A DNA stretch of 64,000 bases. Origin: Curtobacterium sp. VKM Ac-2922. Lineage in GTDB: Bacteria > Actinomycetota > Actinomycetes > Actinomycetales > Microbacteriaceae. The notes beneath the pieces were generated by a model. That model was not told the DNA's origin and did not search any database. It saw nothing but the letters and a program-made list of their open reading frames with translations. The stretch's first letter is position 1. Every line of letters begins with the position of its first letter. The position numbers were made by a program, and so were the translations under genes. The DNA is taken from assembly GCF_022815645.1 (NCBI RefSeq), contig NZ_JALGRO010000001.1, forward strand, positions 1-64,000, in the 5' to 3' direction. This document shows positions 11,307 to 20,409 of the stretch, in pieces.

Positions 11307-11597
11307 ATGCACCAGGACCAGAACACCGCAACGACCTCGGATGCCGTCACTGACCCGTCCGTCGAACGGGCCGTCCGCCAGGCCCTCGCCGACCACGGAC
11401 GCCTGACCGTCGACGCCGCGGAGGTCGCACCGACCGCCGACCTGTACACGCTCGGGCTCACCTCGCACGCCACGGTGAACGTCATGCTCGCGGTCGAGAA
11501 CGACCTCGACGCGGAGTTCCCGGACAGCGTGCTGAACCGCGCGACCTTCGCCTCGGTGGACGGCATCGTCGCCGCAGCCGCGCTGGCGACCTCGTGA
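11307..11597 (+). CDS. Acyl/peptidyl carrier protein of the amino acid ligase cluster
   Basis: This 96-residue protein has the four-helix carrier fold pattern, with the attachment site in LYTLGLTSHATVNVM; Ser53 is the expected phosphopantetheine site, in the G-L-T-S context instead of the usual D-S-L. It differs clearly from the fatty-acid AcpP at 23826. Its stop codon overlaps the GTG of the flavoprotein gene by 4 bases. Stand-alone carriers next to a class II synthetase-like ligase are the known substrates of amino acid:[carrier protein] ligases, so I expect it to carry an aminoacyl thioester. Confidence 0.8.
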   Translation: MHQDQNTATTSDAVTDPSVERAVRQALADHGRLTVDAAEVAPTADLYTLGLTSHATVNVMLAVENDLDAEFPDSVLNRATFASVDGIVAAAALATS

Positions 11598-12832
11598 CCA
11601 TCACGCAGGCGGACGGCGCGGTGCTGGCGCCCGTGACGGTCACCGCCGACCGGTTCGCCGAGCGCACCGCGGCGGTCGCCGCGATCGCCGCGCAGCACGC
11701 CGACGAGGTCGACCGCGACGCCCGTCCCCCGCGCGAGGCCATCGCCGCGATGCGCGAGTACGGCCTGCTCGCCGCAGCCGTGCCGACCGACCTGGGTGGC
11801 GAGGGCGCGACCGTGACGGAGCTGTCGACGATCGCGACCGAGCTCGGGCGTGCCTGCGCCGCGACCGGCATGGTGTTCGCGATGCACCAGGGCCAGGTCA
11901 TGGCGCTCTGGCGACACGGTGGCGACGGTGCCGGCGTGCTCGCGATGGTCGCAGCGGTCCGCGACGGTGCCCTGGTGGCTTCGTCGACGACCGAGAAGGG
12001 CGTCGGCGGTGACGCACGTCGTTCCACCTGCGCCATCGAGGCGGTCACGTCGACCGACGCACACGAGCTCGGCACGCACCGCGACGACCTGGTCCAGAAG
12101 ATCCGCCTGCGCAAGGACGCGCCGGTGATCTCCTACGCCACCGAGGCCGACGTCGTCCTGGTCACCGCACGCCGTGACCCCGACGCCGCGGGTTCCGACC
12201 AACGCCTGGTGGGGTGCTGGACGAAGGACACCGTCCTGACCCAGACGTCGACGTGGGACACCATGGGCCTGCGCGGCACGTGCAGCAACGGGTGGGTGCT
12301 CGACGCCGAGACCACCTCGGACGCCGTGTTCCGCGACGACTACGCCGCGATCTCCGCGCAGACCGTGCTCCCCGTCTCCCACGTGCTGTGGGCGTCGGTG
12401 TGGCTCGGCATCGCCGCGTCCGCAGCCGAGCGTGCCCGGGCCGCGGTCCGCAAGCAGGCCCGCGCGTCGGTCGGCACCACGCCGCCGAGCGCCCTGCGCC
12501 TGGCCGAGCTGCTGGTCGACCTGCAGTCCCTCGCCGACACCGTGCGCCACGCCGCGGAGCGCTTCGACGGCGTCGCCGACGACCCGCAGGCGCTGGAGTC
12601 GAGCGCGTACGCCCTCGCCGCGAACGCGCTGAAGATCGGCGCCTCGGAACGGGTGACCGACCTGGTCACGAAGGCGCTGCGCATCGTGGGGATCGCCGGC
12701 TACGCCGCGTCCGGTCCGATGAGCATCTCCCGACACCTCCGAGACGCCCACGGTGCCGCCGTCATGGTGAGCAACGACCGTCTCCTGCAGAACGACGCCG
12801 GACTGGCGCTCATGACCGGAGTGATCCTGTGA
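11594..12832 (+). CDS. Acyl-CoA dehydrogenase-like flavoprotein
   Basis: This 412-residue protein has the acyl-CoA dehydrogenase fold: an N-terminal helical region, a middle beta domain containing TSTWDTMGLRGTCSNGWVL, and a C-terminal helical domain. The W-x-x-x-G-x-R-G-T segment resembles the HsaA/DszC-like branch, which includes oxidases and monooxygenases. The GTG start overlaps the carrier gene stop in GTGA, and its own stop overlaps the ligase start in the same way, so the three proteins are translationally coupled. By analogy with the dehydrogenases that oxidise prolyl-S-carrier protein, it may oxidise the aminoacyl group on the carrier; that is inference. Confidence 0.8.
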   Translation: MTITQADGAVLAPVTVTADRFAERTAAVAAIAAQHADEVDRDARPPREAIAAMREYGLLAAAVPTDLGGEGATVTELSTIATELGRACAATGMVFAMHQGQVMALWRHGGDGAGVLAMVAAVRDGALVASSTTEKGVGGDARRSTCAIEAVTSTDAHELGTHRDDLVQKIRLRKDAPVISYATEADVVLVTARRDPDAAGSDQRLVGCWTKDTVLTQTSTWDTMGLRGTCSNGWVLDAETTSDAVFRDDYAAISAQTVLPVSHVLWASVWLGIAASAAERARAAVRKQARASVGTTPPSALRLAELLVDLQSLADTVRHAAERFDGVADDPQALESSAYALAANALKIGASERVTDLVTKALRIVGIAGYAASGPMSISRHLRDAHGAAVMVSNDRLLQNDAGLALMTGVIL

Positions 12833-13785
12833 CCATCACGGAACCCACCACCCGCACCGGGTCGACGAGCACCCCGCTCGACGCCGCCCGTGCGGACCTG
12901 CGAGGGCGGCTGCTCGCCGACCGGGTGCTCTTCGACCTCGGCTCCCCCGGCCTGTACGGGCGCAGCGCCGTGTTCGAGCGGGTGTACGCGGGCATCGACG
13001 CCGCCGGGGTCCGCGCGATGGCGGACCTCGACCTCGAGGTCGTCCGCTTCCCGCCCGTCGAGCCGCTCGCCGCGTTCGAGCGCACCGACTACATCGCGTC
13101 GTTCCCCGATCTTGCCGCGTCGATCTCCGGGTTCACCGGCGACGACCGCAAGCACCGTGCGCTGCTGGCCGCCCGCGAGCGCGGCGACCGGTGGGAGGAC
13201 TTCCTCGACCCCGCCGACCTGATGCTGACGCCCGCCGTCTGCCACCCGCTGTACGGCACGCTGACCGGCACGATCCCGCAGCAGGGGCGCACGTTCGACG
13301 TCCTCGGCGACTCGTTCCGCCGCGAACCGTCGCTCGACCCGATGCGCCTGCAGGCGTTCCACATGCACGAGTTCGTGCACGTGGGGACGCCGGCGTCGGC
13401 CCGGGCGCACCGCGACGACCGGATCCCCGTGATCCGTGACCTGCTGACGTCCTTCGGCCTCGAGATCGACGTGGTCGCCGCGAACGACCCGTTCTTCGGC
13501 CGCGTCGGCACGATGCTCGCCCGCAACCAGGTCGAGCAGTCGCTCAAGTACGAGTTCGTGACCCCGGTCTACGGCGAGGCCGGCGAACCGACTGCGATCG
13601 GCTCGGCGAACCTGCACGAGGACCACTTCGGCACCTCGTTCGACATCCGGACCGCCGACGCCCAGGTCGCCCACAGCGCCTGCGTCGCCTGGGGTCTGGA
13701 ACGCGTCACGATCGCCCTCTTCGCCGCGCACGGCACCGACCCGGCATCGTGGCCGGCCGACGCCCGCCGCGCGCTGGACCTGTGA
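12829..13785 (+). CDS. Amino acid:[carrier protein] ligase, class II synthetase-like
   Basis: This 318-residue protein looks like the catalytic core of an atypical seryl-tRNA synthetase without the tRNA-binding arm. Motif 2 is FRREPSLDPMRLQAFHMHEF (164-182) with an HVG tail, and motif 3 is GLERVTIALF (289-298). Cys138, Glu181 and Cys285 are spaced like the zinc ligands of the Bradyrhizobium and Agrobacterium amino acid:[carrier protein] ligases, which activate small amino acids such as glycine or alanine and load them onto a carrier protein rather than tRNA. The preceding carrier and flavoprotein genes match the neighbourhoods known for that family. It starts at GTG 12829, overlapping the previous stop by 4 bases. 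The amino acid cannot be decided here. Confidence 0.85.
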   Translation: MTITEPTTRTGSTSTPLDAARADLRGRLLADRVLFDLGSPGLYGRSAVFERVYAGIDAAGVRAMADLDLEVVRFPPVEPLAAFERTDYIASFPDLAASISGFTGDDRKHRALLAARERGDRWEDFLDPADLMLTPAVCHPLYGTLTGTIPQQGRTFDVLGDSFRREPSLDPMRLQAFHMHEFVHVGTPASARAHRDDRIPVIRDLLTSFGLEIDVVAANDPFFGRVGTMLARNQVEQSLKYEFVTPVYGEAGEPTAIGSANLHEDHFGTSFDIRTADAQVAHSACVAWGLERVTIALFAAHGTDPASWPADARRALDL

Positions 13786-15368
13786 CCACGACGCACGGGT
13801 GGTCGGGTTCCCCGGCCGTCCGTGTCGCGGTGCAGACGCCGCCGTCGGCCCGCGCCGGCGTCGTCCTGTGCACCCCGCTCGGCCAGGAGGGCGTGATCGC
13901 GTACCGCACGCTGCGCCTGCTGGCAGACCGCCTGGAGGCCCGTGGCATCGCCTCGGTGCGCTACGACCCGTCCGGACGTGGGGACTCCGACACCGACACC
14001 GACCCCGACGCGCTGGTGCGGTCCGCACAGCACGCGGCGGCCGTGCTCCGCACGACCGGCATCGCGCAGGTCGTCTTCGTCGGGCTGGCCTCGGCGGCGC
14101 TCGTCGCGTCGGCTGCGGCCACGGACGACGACGCCCTGGTGCTCTGGGACGCGCCGGAGTCCGGCCGCGCCTGGCTCCGCCGTCAGCGGGCGCTCGCGAC
14201 CATGACGATCGGCCCCGACCGCACGGTCGACGGGGTCGAGACCCTGATCGGCATCGACCTCGACACCGACCAGGTCGCTGCCGTCGCTGCGCTGCGCCAC
14301 GGCCCGCGTGCCGACCGCACGCTCGTGCTCGTGCGCCCCGGTGCCCGTGCGCCGAAGGGCCTGGGCGACGTCCCGGTGGTCCAGGTCCCCGGCAGCGCCG
14401 AACTGCTCGACGCCACGAGCATCCACGCCCGTATCCCCGCGGCAGCCGTCGACACGGTGGTCGCCTGGGTTGACGAGCTCGTACCGGACACCGCGGTGCC
14501 GACGTCCACGCCCGACGTCGCAGCCGTCCTCGACCTGGACGGCGGCGTGTCCGAACACGTCGTGCGGCTGGGACCCGACCAGCTCTTCGCGGTGGAGACC
14601 GTGCCGGCCGGCGTCGGCGAGGACGCCCCCGTCGTCGTCCTGCACAACGGCGGCGCCGAACACCGTGTCGGCGCATCGGACTACCAGGTCGCCCTCGCAC
14701 GCGCACTGGCGCGCGACGGAGCCCGTGTCGTGCGGGTGGACCGCCGCGGCACCGGGGAGAGCAGCCCGGTCGCGGCCGACGAACGCGACTTCCTGTTCGC
14801 GCAGGAGTGGGTGGACGACCAGTCCGCCGTCGTCGCGGCGCTCGATGCCCCGCACGACCGACTCGCCCTGGTCGGGATGTGCTCCGGCGCCTGGGTGGCC
14901 GGCCGGTCTGCCACCGAGGCCCCGCGGCTCGTGGTCGAGATCAGCCCGAACGACTACCGGCGACGTCCCGCGCAGCCCGGCAGTCACAGTGACGCGGTCC
15001 GCGCGGTGGACTCCCCCTCGCCCGCGCGGCAGTGGGTGCGCGACCGGTACAACGTCGTCGTGCCGAAGGCGGTCCGCGAACGCATCGCCCGTCGCGACCG
15101 GGTCGGCGGGGTGCTCGAGCACGTCCGACCGCTCGTGACGAACGGCACCGACGTCGTGCTCATCGCCGCCGACGAGGACGCGGCACTGTTCGCCCGGCTC
15201 GGCGGTCCCGCCGCGCTGCAGCGCTACGCGCCCGGTGGCCGGGCGGGTTCGGTCACGATGGTGCACGTCCCCGGCGGCGACCACGCCCTGTTCTCACCCG
15301 GCATGCGGCGGGCCGTGGTGGCCGAAGTCCGCGCACGGGTCGCGGCGACGTTCCCGGTGCGCGCCTGA
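13782..15368 (+). CDS. Tandem alpha/beta hydrolase
   Basis: This 528-residue protein contains two alpha/beta-hydrolase-like halves. In the first (residues 20-235) the nucleophile elbow reads GLASA, with Ala103 where the nucleophile should be, so it is probably non-catalytic. In the second (285-528) the elbow is GMCSG, with Cys367 as the predicted nucleophile, His501 in GGDHALF and an acid around Asp464-466. A cysteine nucleophile suits thioester chemistry, so this may be the thioesterase or acyltransferase that releases or transfers the product from the carrier protein. It starts at GTG 13782, overlapping the ligase stop by 4 bases, the last of four coupled genes. Confidence 0.75.
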   Translation: MTTTHGWSGSPAVRVAVQTPPSARAGVVLCTPLGQEGVIAYRTLRLLADRLEARGIASVRYDPSGRGDSDTDTDPDALVRSAQHAAAVLRTTGIAQVVFVGLASAALVASAAATDDDALVLWDAPESGRAWLRRQRALATMTIGPDRTVDGVETLIGIDLDTDQVAAVAALRHGPRADRTLVLVRPGARAPKGLGDVPVVQVPGSAELLDATSIHARIPAAAVDTVVAWVDELVPDTAVPTSTPDVAAVLDLDGGVSEHVVRLGPDQLFAVETVPAGVGEDAPVVVLHNGGAEHRVGASDYQVALARALARDGARVVRVDRRGTGESSPVAADERDFLFAQEWVDDQSAVVAALDAPHDRLALVGMCSGAWVAGRSATEAPRLVVEISPNDYRRRPAQPGSHSDAVRAVDSPSPARQWVRDRYNVVVPKAVRERIARRDRVGGVLEHVRPLVTNGTDVVLIAADEDAALFARLGGPAALQRYAPGGRAGSVTMVHVPGGDHALFSPGMRRAVVAEVRARVAATFPVRA

Positions 15369-15385
15369 GCGTGTAGGCACGAGGG

Positions 15386-15925
15386 GTGCGACGAGCGACG
15401 GTGACGGTGATGGCGGCGGCGCTCGTGGTGCTGCTGACGGGGTGCTCGGCACCGCAGGGCGCTCCGCCGTGGCCGCGTCCGACCGACCTGGCCGCGCGCG
15501 CCGAGGCCGCCGGCCTGCACGACGTCTGGGGGCAGCGGCTCGCGGAGCACATCCACACACACCTGACGATCACCGACGGTGACGACCCCGTCGTGGTGCC
15601 GGGAAACATCGGGCACTCCGAGTCACGGAAGTTCGCCGCCGAGATCCACACGCACGACACGTCGGGCATCATCCACGTGGAGTCCCCCGAGCGCCGGCAG
15701 TTCACACTCGGACAGTTCTTCGACGAGTGGGGCGTGTCCCTGGGCCCGGACCACGTCGGTGGGCTGCACGGCGACGTGACGATCTGGGTCGACGGCGACC
15801 GGTTCTACGCGAACCCGCGGTCGATCACGCTGCGCGACCTCGAGCAGGTCGACATCGTCGTCACGACGTTCGGGCAGGCGCCGCACCGGCCTGCGGCGTT
15901 CGACTGGCCGCCGCAGTACCACTGA
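15386..15925 (+). CDS. Histidine-rich lipoprotein of unknown function
   Basis: This 179-residue protein has a lipoprotein signal with lipobox LLTGC (Cys20). The mature part carries paired histidine motifs HIHTHLTI and EIHTHDTSGIIHVES, then FTLGQFFDEWGVSLG. I recall similar HTHD...FTLGQFF proteins in many bacteria, without a known function; the clustered histidines suggest metal binding at the cell surface. The GTG start at 15386 has GAGGGG directly upstream. It lies 17 bases after the tandem hydrolase gene, so it could be the last gene of the carrier cluster, but the topic looks different. Its last 65 bases overlap the end of the convergent hydrolase gene. Confidence 0.75.
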   Translation: MRRATVTVMAAALVVLLTGCSAPQGAPPWPRPTDLAARAEAAGLHDVWGQRLAEHIHTHLTITDGDDPVVVPGNIGHSESRKFAAEIHTHDTSGIIHVESPERRQFTLGQFFDEWGVSLGPDHVGGLHGDVTIWVDGDRFYANPRSITLRDLEQVDIVVTTFGQAPHRPAAFDWPPQYH

Positions 15926-16856
15926 CACCTCCGGGTCCGGCGAGGGCGTCGACGACCGCCTGCGGGTGCTCGACGTGCGCGAAGTGCCCGCAGTCGTCCA
16001 GCAGCACGGTCCGGACGTGCGGCAGCACCCGGATCAGCGCCGCGAGGTCGTCGACGCGGGCGAACACGTCGTCGCGCCCGGCCACGGCGGTCACCGGGCA
16101 GCGGATCGTGCGCCAGCGGTCCGTGTCGTAGGAGGCGGCTGCTGATGCCGCGCCGAGGAACCCGAGGGGGCGGAACTCGTCGACGAAGGCGTCGAGCACG
16201 CTCCGGTCCAGTGCCCGCACGTGCGTGAAGACCGGCGCGGCGAGCAGTCGCAGCAGCCCGACGCGCGCCAGTCCACGCAGCATCGACACCGCCGCGCCGC
16301 GGGTCACCGCGAGACCGGCACGCAGCAGGGCGAAGGCCGGCAGGGACAGGAGCCCGCGGAGTGGATGACGGGCGGCATGGACAGCTGCGAGTGTCGTCCC
16401 CGAGACGATCCCGATCGACCTGACCCGCTCCGGGGCCACGACCCCCAGGTGCAGGGCGATGAACGCGCCCATCGAGTGGCCGACGACGTCGACGGTCGTC
16501 ACGCCCAGCGCGTCGAGGACCTCGGTCAGCACCCGGGCGGCGTCGTCGACGTCCAGTGGGATCGCGGGCGCCGGGGACGAACCCCACCCGGGCAGGTCGA
16601 CCAGCACCAGCCCGCGGTCGCCGAACCCGTGCGCTGCCCGCAGCAGGGGCGTCCACGTGGTCCACGACCCCGCGACGCCGTGCAGCAGCAGGACCGGGCG
16701 GTCACCGGGGCGCGCGTGCACGACCACCGGGCCGGACGAGGTCGCCACGACCGACCGCGTCAGCGACCACGCGCCGGGGTCGGACGTCAGCGGGAACGGT
16801 GCGTACGCGGTGGCGGCGACCACGTCGCGGCGCTGCCGGTCGTCGACGTTGTGCAC
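15861..16856 (-). CDS. Alpha/beta hydrolase
   Basis: This 331-residue protein is a typical alpha/beta hydrolase: oxyanion motif LLLHGVAGSWTTW, nucleophile elbow VGHSMGAF, an acid in AVAGRDDVFARV and the catalytic histidine in DDCGHFAHVEHPQ. The substrate is unknown. I chose GTG at 16856, which has a consensus AGGAGG 4 bases upstream, over a start 30 bases further out. The tail after the last helix is Ala/Ser/Gly rich and overlaps the lipoprotein gene by 65 bases in opposite orientation. Confidence 0.85.
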   Translation of the reverse strand: MHNVDDRQRRDVVAATAYAPFPLTSDPGAWSLTRSVVATSSGPVVVHARPGDRPVLLLHGVAGSWTTWTPLLRAAHGFGDRGLVLVDLPGWGSSPAPAIPLDVDDAARVLTEVLDALGVTTVDVVGHSMGAFIALHLGVVAPERVRSIGIVSGTTLAAVHAARHPLRGLLSLPAFALLRAGLAVTRGAAVSMLRGLARVGLLRLLAAPVFTHVRALDRSVLDAFVDEFRPLGFLGAASAAASYDTDRWRTIRCPVTAVAGRDDVFARVDDLAALIRVLPHVRTVLLDDCGHFAHVEHPQAVVDALAGPGGVSGTAAASRTPQAGAAPARTS

Positions 16857-16923
16857 CGTGCCTCCTGTCCGGTGCGGACCGCACACCCTGCACAGGGTTC
16901 GGAACCGACCGCGTCAGCGGTGG

Positions 16924-17412
16924 CTACGCGGCGGCGACGGGAGCGGTGCAGGCGGCCAGCCGGTCGAGCGCTGCGCGGTACTCGGTCACGTCCCGGGCCA
17001 CTCCGGGCTCGGAGATGATCGACGCGCGGACCCGGCCGGTGACGTCGATGACGAACGTGGCGCGGTTCGCGAAGCCCTTGTGCTCGAGGAACACGCCGTA
17101 CTCCTTGGCGACGGCGCCGTGCGGCCAGAAGTCCGCCAGCAGCTCGAAGTCGTAGCCGTTCTGGTCGGCGAACGAGCGGAGCGTGGCCTTGGAGTCGACC
17201 GAGATGCCGATGAGCTCGATGCGGTTGTCCTGGAACATCGCGATGTTGTCGCGCAGGTCGCAGAGCTCGGTCGTGCACGTCGACGAGAACGCCAGCGGGA
17301 AGAAGACGAGGGCGACCGGGCGGGTACCGCGGAAGTCGCTGAGGCGGACGTGCTCGCCGAACTGGTTCGGGAGCTCGAAGTCCGGCGCGAGTGAGCCGAT
17401 CTCCAGTGCCAT
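16924..17412 (-). CDS. Peroxiredoxin, AhpE/Bcp-like
   Basis: This 162-residue thioredoxin-fold protein has the peroxiredoxin motif FPLAFSSTCTTELCDLR. Cys46 is the peroxidatic residue; Cys51 could resolve it, as in Bcp-type enzymes, whereas mycobacterial AhpE has the similar FPLAFTGIC context without that second cysteine. It reduces hydrogen peroxide or organic peroxides using a thiol partner. The ATG at 17412 is placed directly before the fold (MALEIGSLAPDFELPNQ). It ends 67 bases before the hydrolase gene start on the same strand. Confidence 0.9.
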   Translation of the reverse strand: MALEIGSLAPDFELPNQFGEHVRLSDFRGTRPVALVFFPLAFSSTCTTELCDLRDNIAMFQDNRIELIGISVDSKATLRSFADQNGYDFELLADFWPHGAVAKEYGVFLEHKGFANRATFVIDVTGRVRASIISEPGVARDVTEYRAALDRLAACTAPVAAA

Positions 17413-17656
17413 CGGTGCGTACTGCTTCCTCGGGCTGCGGGTGTGCCCGTCGATCCACGCCCCCGCGGGTTCGCGTGGGCACGATCGGCAATCGTACGCC
17501 GACGACACGCGAATGCAAGCGGTGCTCGGGATGCGTCTCATCAGGTGACTGGTCGGTGGTGGGGCCTAGAGTGGACGGCGGCCCCACCGCCGGTCGCGAC
17601 CCGATCGATCGGTGGACCACACATGTCCACCACCACGAGAACGAACGAGGTCAAGG

Positions 17657-20401
17657 GTGACGGTGAACGACCAGGACCCGCGCAGCATCGCAGGGACCGA
17701 CCAGGACCCGGAAGAGACCGCAGAGTGGCGTGAATCGCTCGACGGACTCGTCGCGACGCACGGCCACCAGCGGGCCCGCGAGATCATGCAGAGCCTGCTG
17801 AAGCGCTCGAACGAGCTGCACCTCGGCGTGCCGATGGTCCCGACGACGGACTACGTCAACACGATCGCGCCGGAGAACGAGCCCGAGTTCCCCGGGGACG
17901 AAGAGCTCGAGCGCCGCTACCGCCGGTGGATCCGCTGGAACGCGGCCATCACGGTGCACCGCGCGCAGCGCCCCGGCATCGCGGTCGGTGGCCACATCTC
18001 GACGTACGCGTCGAGCGCCGCCATGTACGAGGTCGGCTACAACCACTTCTTCCGCGCGCAGGACCACCCGTCCGGCGGCGACCAGGTCTTCTTCCAGGGC
18101 CACGCCTCCCCCGGCATGTACGCCCGCGCCTACATGGAAGGGCGCCTCGGCGAGGACCAGCTCGACGGCTTCCGTCAAGAGCAGTCGCACGCCGGCGGCG
18201 GCCTGTCGTCGTACCCGCACCCGCGGCTCATGCCCCACTTCTGGCAGTTCCCGACCGTGTCGATGGGCATCGGCCCGATCAACGCGATCTACCAGGCGCA
18301 GCAGGCCAAGTACCTGTCCAACCGCGGCATCAAGGACGCCATGGACCAGCAGGTCTGGGCGTTCCTGGGTGACGGCGAGATGGACGAGGTCGAGTCCCGC
18401 GGCCAGCTGCAGGTCGCGGCCAACGACGGCCTCGACAACCTGAACTTCGTCATCAACTGCAACCTGCAGCGACTCGACGGACCGGTGCGCGGCAACGGCA
18501 AGATCATCCAGGAACTCGAGGCGTTCTTCCGCGGTGCGGGCTGGAACGTCATCAAGGTCGTCTGGGGCCGCGAGTGGGACGACCTGCTCGCCCGCGACAC
18601 CGAGGGCGCGCTCCTCAACCTGATGAACCAGACGCCGGACGGCGACTACCAGACGTACAAGGCCGAGAACGGCGCCTACGTCCGCGAGAACTTCTTCGGG
18701 CGCGACCCGAAGGCGCTCGAGCTGGTCAAGGACTACACCGACGACCAGATCTGGAACCTCAAGCGCGGTGGCCACGACTACCGCAAGGTCTACGCGGCGT
18801 TCAAGGCGGCGACCGAGCACAAGGGCCAGCCGACCGTCATCCTCGCCAAGACCGTCAAGGGCTACGGCCTGGGCCCGAGCTTCGAGGGCCGCAACGCGAC
18901 CCACCAGATGAAGAAGCTCACGCTCGACAACCTCAAGCAGTTCCGCGACGAGATGCGCATCCCGATCTCCGACGCGCAGCTCGAGGAGAACCCCTACACG
19001 CCGCCGTACTACCACCCCGGTCACGACGACGAGGCGATCCAGTACATGCACGAGCGCCGTCGGGCCCTCGGTGGGTACGTGCCGGAACGCCGGACCAAGT
19101 ACACGTCGATCACTCTGCCGGACGACGCCAAGTACCAGGTCGTCAAGAAGGGCTCCGGCAAGCAGGAGATCGCCACGACCATGGCGTTCGCACGCCTGCT
19201 CAAGGACCTGCTCCGCTCCCCGGACTTCGGCAACCGCGTGGTGCCGATCATCCCCGACGAAGCGCGCACCTTCGGCATGGACGCGTACTTCCCGACGGCG
19301 AAGATCTACAACCCGAACGGGCAGCACTACACCTCGGTGGACCGTGAGCTCCTGCTGGCCTACAAGGAGAGCCCGCAGGGCCAGATCATCCACGTCGGCA
19401 TCAACGAAGCCGGCGCCATGGCCGCGTTCACCGCGGTCGGCACCTCGTACTCGACGCAGGGCGAACCACTCATCCCGGTCTACGTCTTCTACTCGATGTT
19501 CGGGTTCCAGCGCACCGGCGACGCGATCTGGGCCGCCGGCGACCAGATGACCCGTGGGTTCATGATCGGCGCCACCGCGGGTCGCACCACCCTGACCGGT
19601 GAGGGCCTGCAGCACGCCGACGGACACTCGCTGCTCCTCGCGACGACGAACCCGGCGGTGGTGTCCTACGACCCCGCGTACGGCTACGAGATCGGGCACA
19701 TCGTGCAGGCCGGCCTCGACCGGATGTACGGCACGAACGAGGACGGCTCGCCGAAGCACGCCGACCCGAACGTCATGTACTACCTGACGGTCTACAACGA
19801 GCCGATCGTCCAGCCGGCCGAGCCCGAGGGCATCGACGTCGACGGCATCGTCAAGGGCATGTACCTGCTCAAGGCGAGTGAGCACGACGGCCCCAAGGCC
19901 CAGCTGCTGGCGTCGGGTGTCGCCGTGCCGTGGATCCTCGAGGCGCAGCAGCTGCTGGCCGAGGACTGGGGCGTGTCCGCCGACGTGTGGAGCGTCACGA
20001 GCTGGGGCGAGCTCTACCGCGACGGTCTCGCGGCCGAGCAGCACGCGTTCCTCAACCCGAACGAGCAGCCGCGCACGCCGTACGTCACCGAGCGTCTGCT
20101 CGGCACCGAGGGGCCGGTCGTCGCCGTCAGCGACTTCATGCACCAGGTGCAGGAGCAGATCCGCCCGTTCGTGCCGACCGACTACGCCACGCTCGGCGCC
20201 GACGGCTTCGGGTTCTCGGACACCCGTCCGGCCGCTCGCCGCTTCTTCCACATCGACGGCCCCTCGGTCGTCGTGCGGACGCTGCAGCAGCTGGCGCGCC
20301 AGAACAAGGTCGACGGTTCCCTCGTCCAGCAGGCGATCGACAAGTACCGCCTGCACGACGTGACCGCCGGCACCACGGGCAGCGCCGGCGGCGAGAGCTG
20401 A
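17657..20401 (+). CDS. aceE: Pyruvate dehydrogenase E1 component, homodimeric
   Basis: This 914-residue protein is the AceE-type E1, which decarboxylates pyruvate with thiamine diphosphate and passes the acetyl group to E2 lipoyl domains. The GHISTYASS segment and the ThDP motif [14 protein letters not shown]...NCNLQ are clear, as is the transketolase-like second half ([14 protein letters not shown] and [13 protein letters not shown]). The GTG at 17657 has GAGG 6 bases upstream; the open frame extends 15 codons further without family resemblance. A TAGAGT box at 17567-17572 may be its -10 element. It is followed 8 bases later by the fatty-acid regulator gene, linking acetyl-CoA supply to lipid synthesis. 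Confidence 0.96.
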   Translation: MTVNDQDPRSIAGTDQDPEETAEWRESLDGLVATHGHQRAREIMQSLLKRSNELHLGVPMVPTTDYVNTIAPENEPEFPGDEELERRYRRWIRWNAAITVHRAQRPGIAVGGHISTYASSAAMYEVGYNHFFRAQDHPSGGDQVFFQGHASPGMYARAYMEGRLGEDQLDGFRQEQSHAGGGLSSYPHPRLMPHFWQFPTVSMGIGPINAIYQAQQAKYLSNRGIKDAMDQQVWAFLGDGEMDEVESRGQLQVAANDGLDNLNFVINCNLQRLDGPVRGNGKIIQELEAFFRGAGWNVIKVVWGREWDDLLARDTEGALLNLMNQTPDGDYQTYKAENGAYVRENFFGRDPKALELVKDYTDDQIWNLKRGGHDYRKVYAAFKAATEHKGQPTVILAKTVKGYGLGPSFEGRNATHQMKKLTLDNLKQFRDEMRIPISDAQLEENPYTPPYYHPGHDDEAIQYMHERRRALGGYVPERRTKYTSITLPDDAKYQVVKKGSGKQEIATTMAFARLLKDLLRSPDFGNRVVPIIPDEARTFGMDAYFPTAKIYNPNGQHYTSVDRELLLAYKESPQGQIIHVGINEAGAMAAFTAVGTSYSTQGEPLIPVYVFYSMFGFQRTGDAIWAAGDQMTRGFMIGATAGRTTLTGEGLQHADGHSLLLATTNPAVVSYDPAYGYEIGHIVQAGLDRMYGTNEDGSPKHADPNVMYYLTVYNEPIVQPAEPEGIDVDGIVKGMYLLKASEHDGPKAQLLASGVAVPWILEAQQLLAEDWGVSADVWSVTSWGELYRDGLAAEQHAFLNPNEQPRTPYVTERLLGTEGPVVAVSDFMHQVQEQIRPFVPTDYATLGADGFGFSDTRPAARRFFHIDGPSVVVRTLQQLARQNKVDGSLVQQAIDKYRLHDVTAGTTGSAGGES

Positions 20402-20409
20402 CACTGCCT

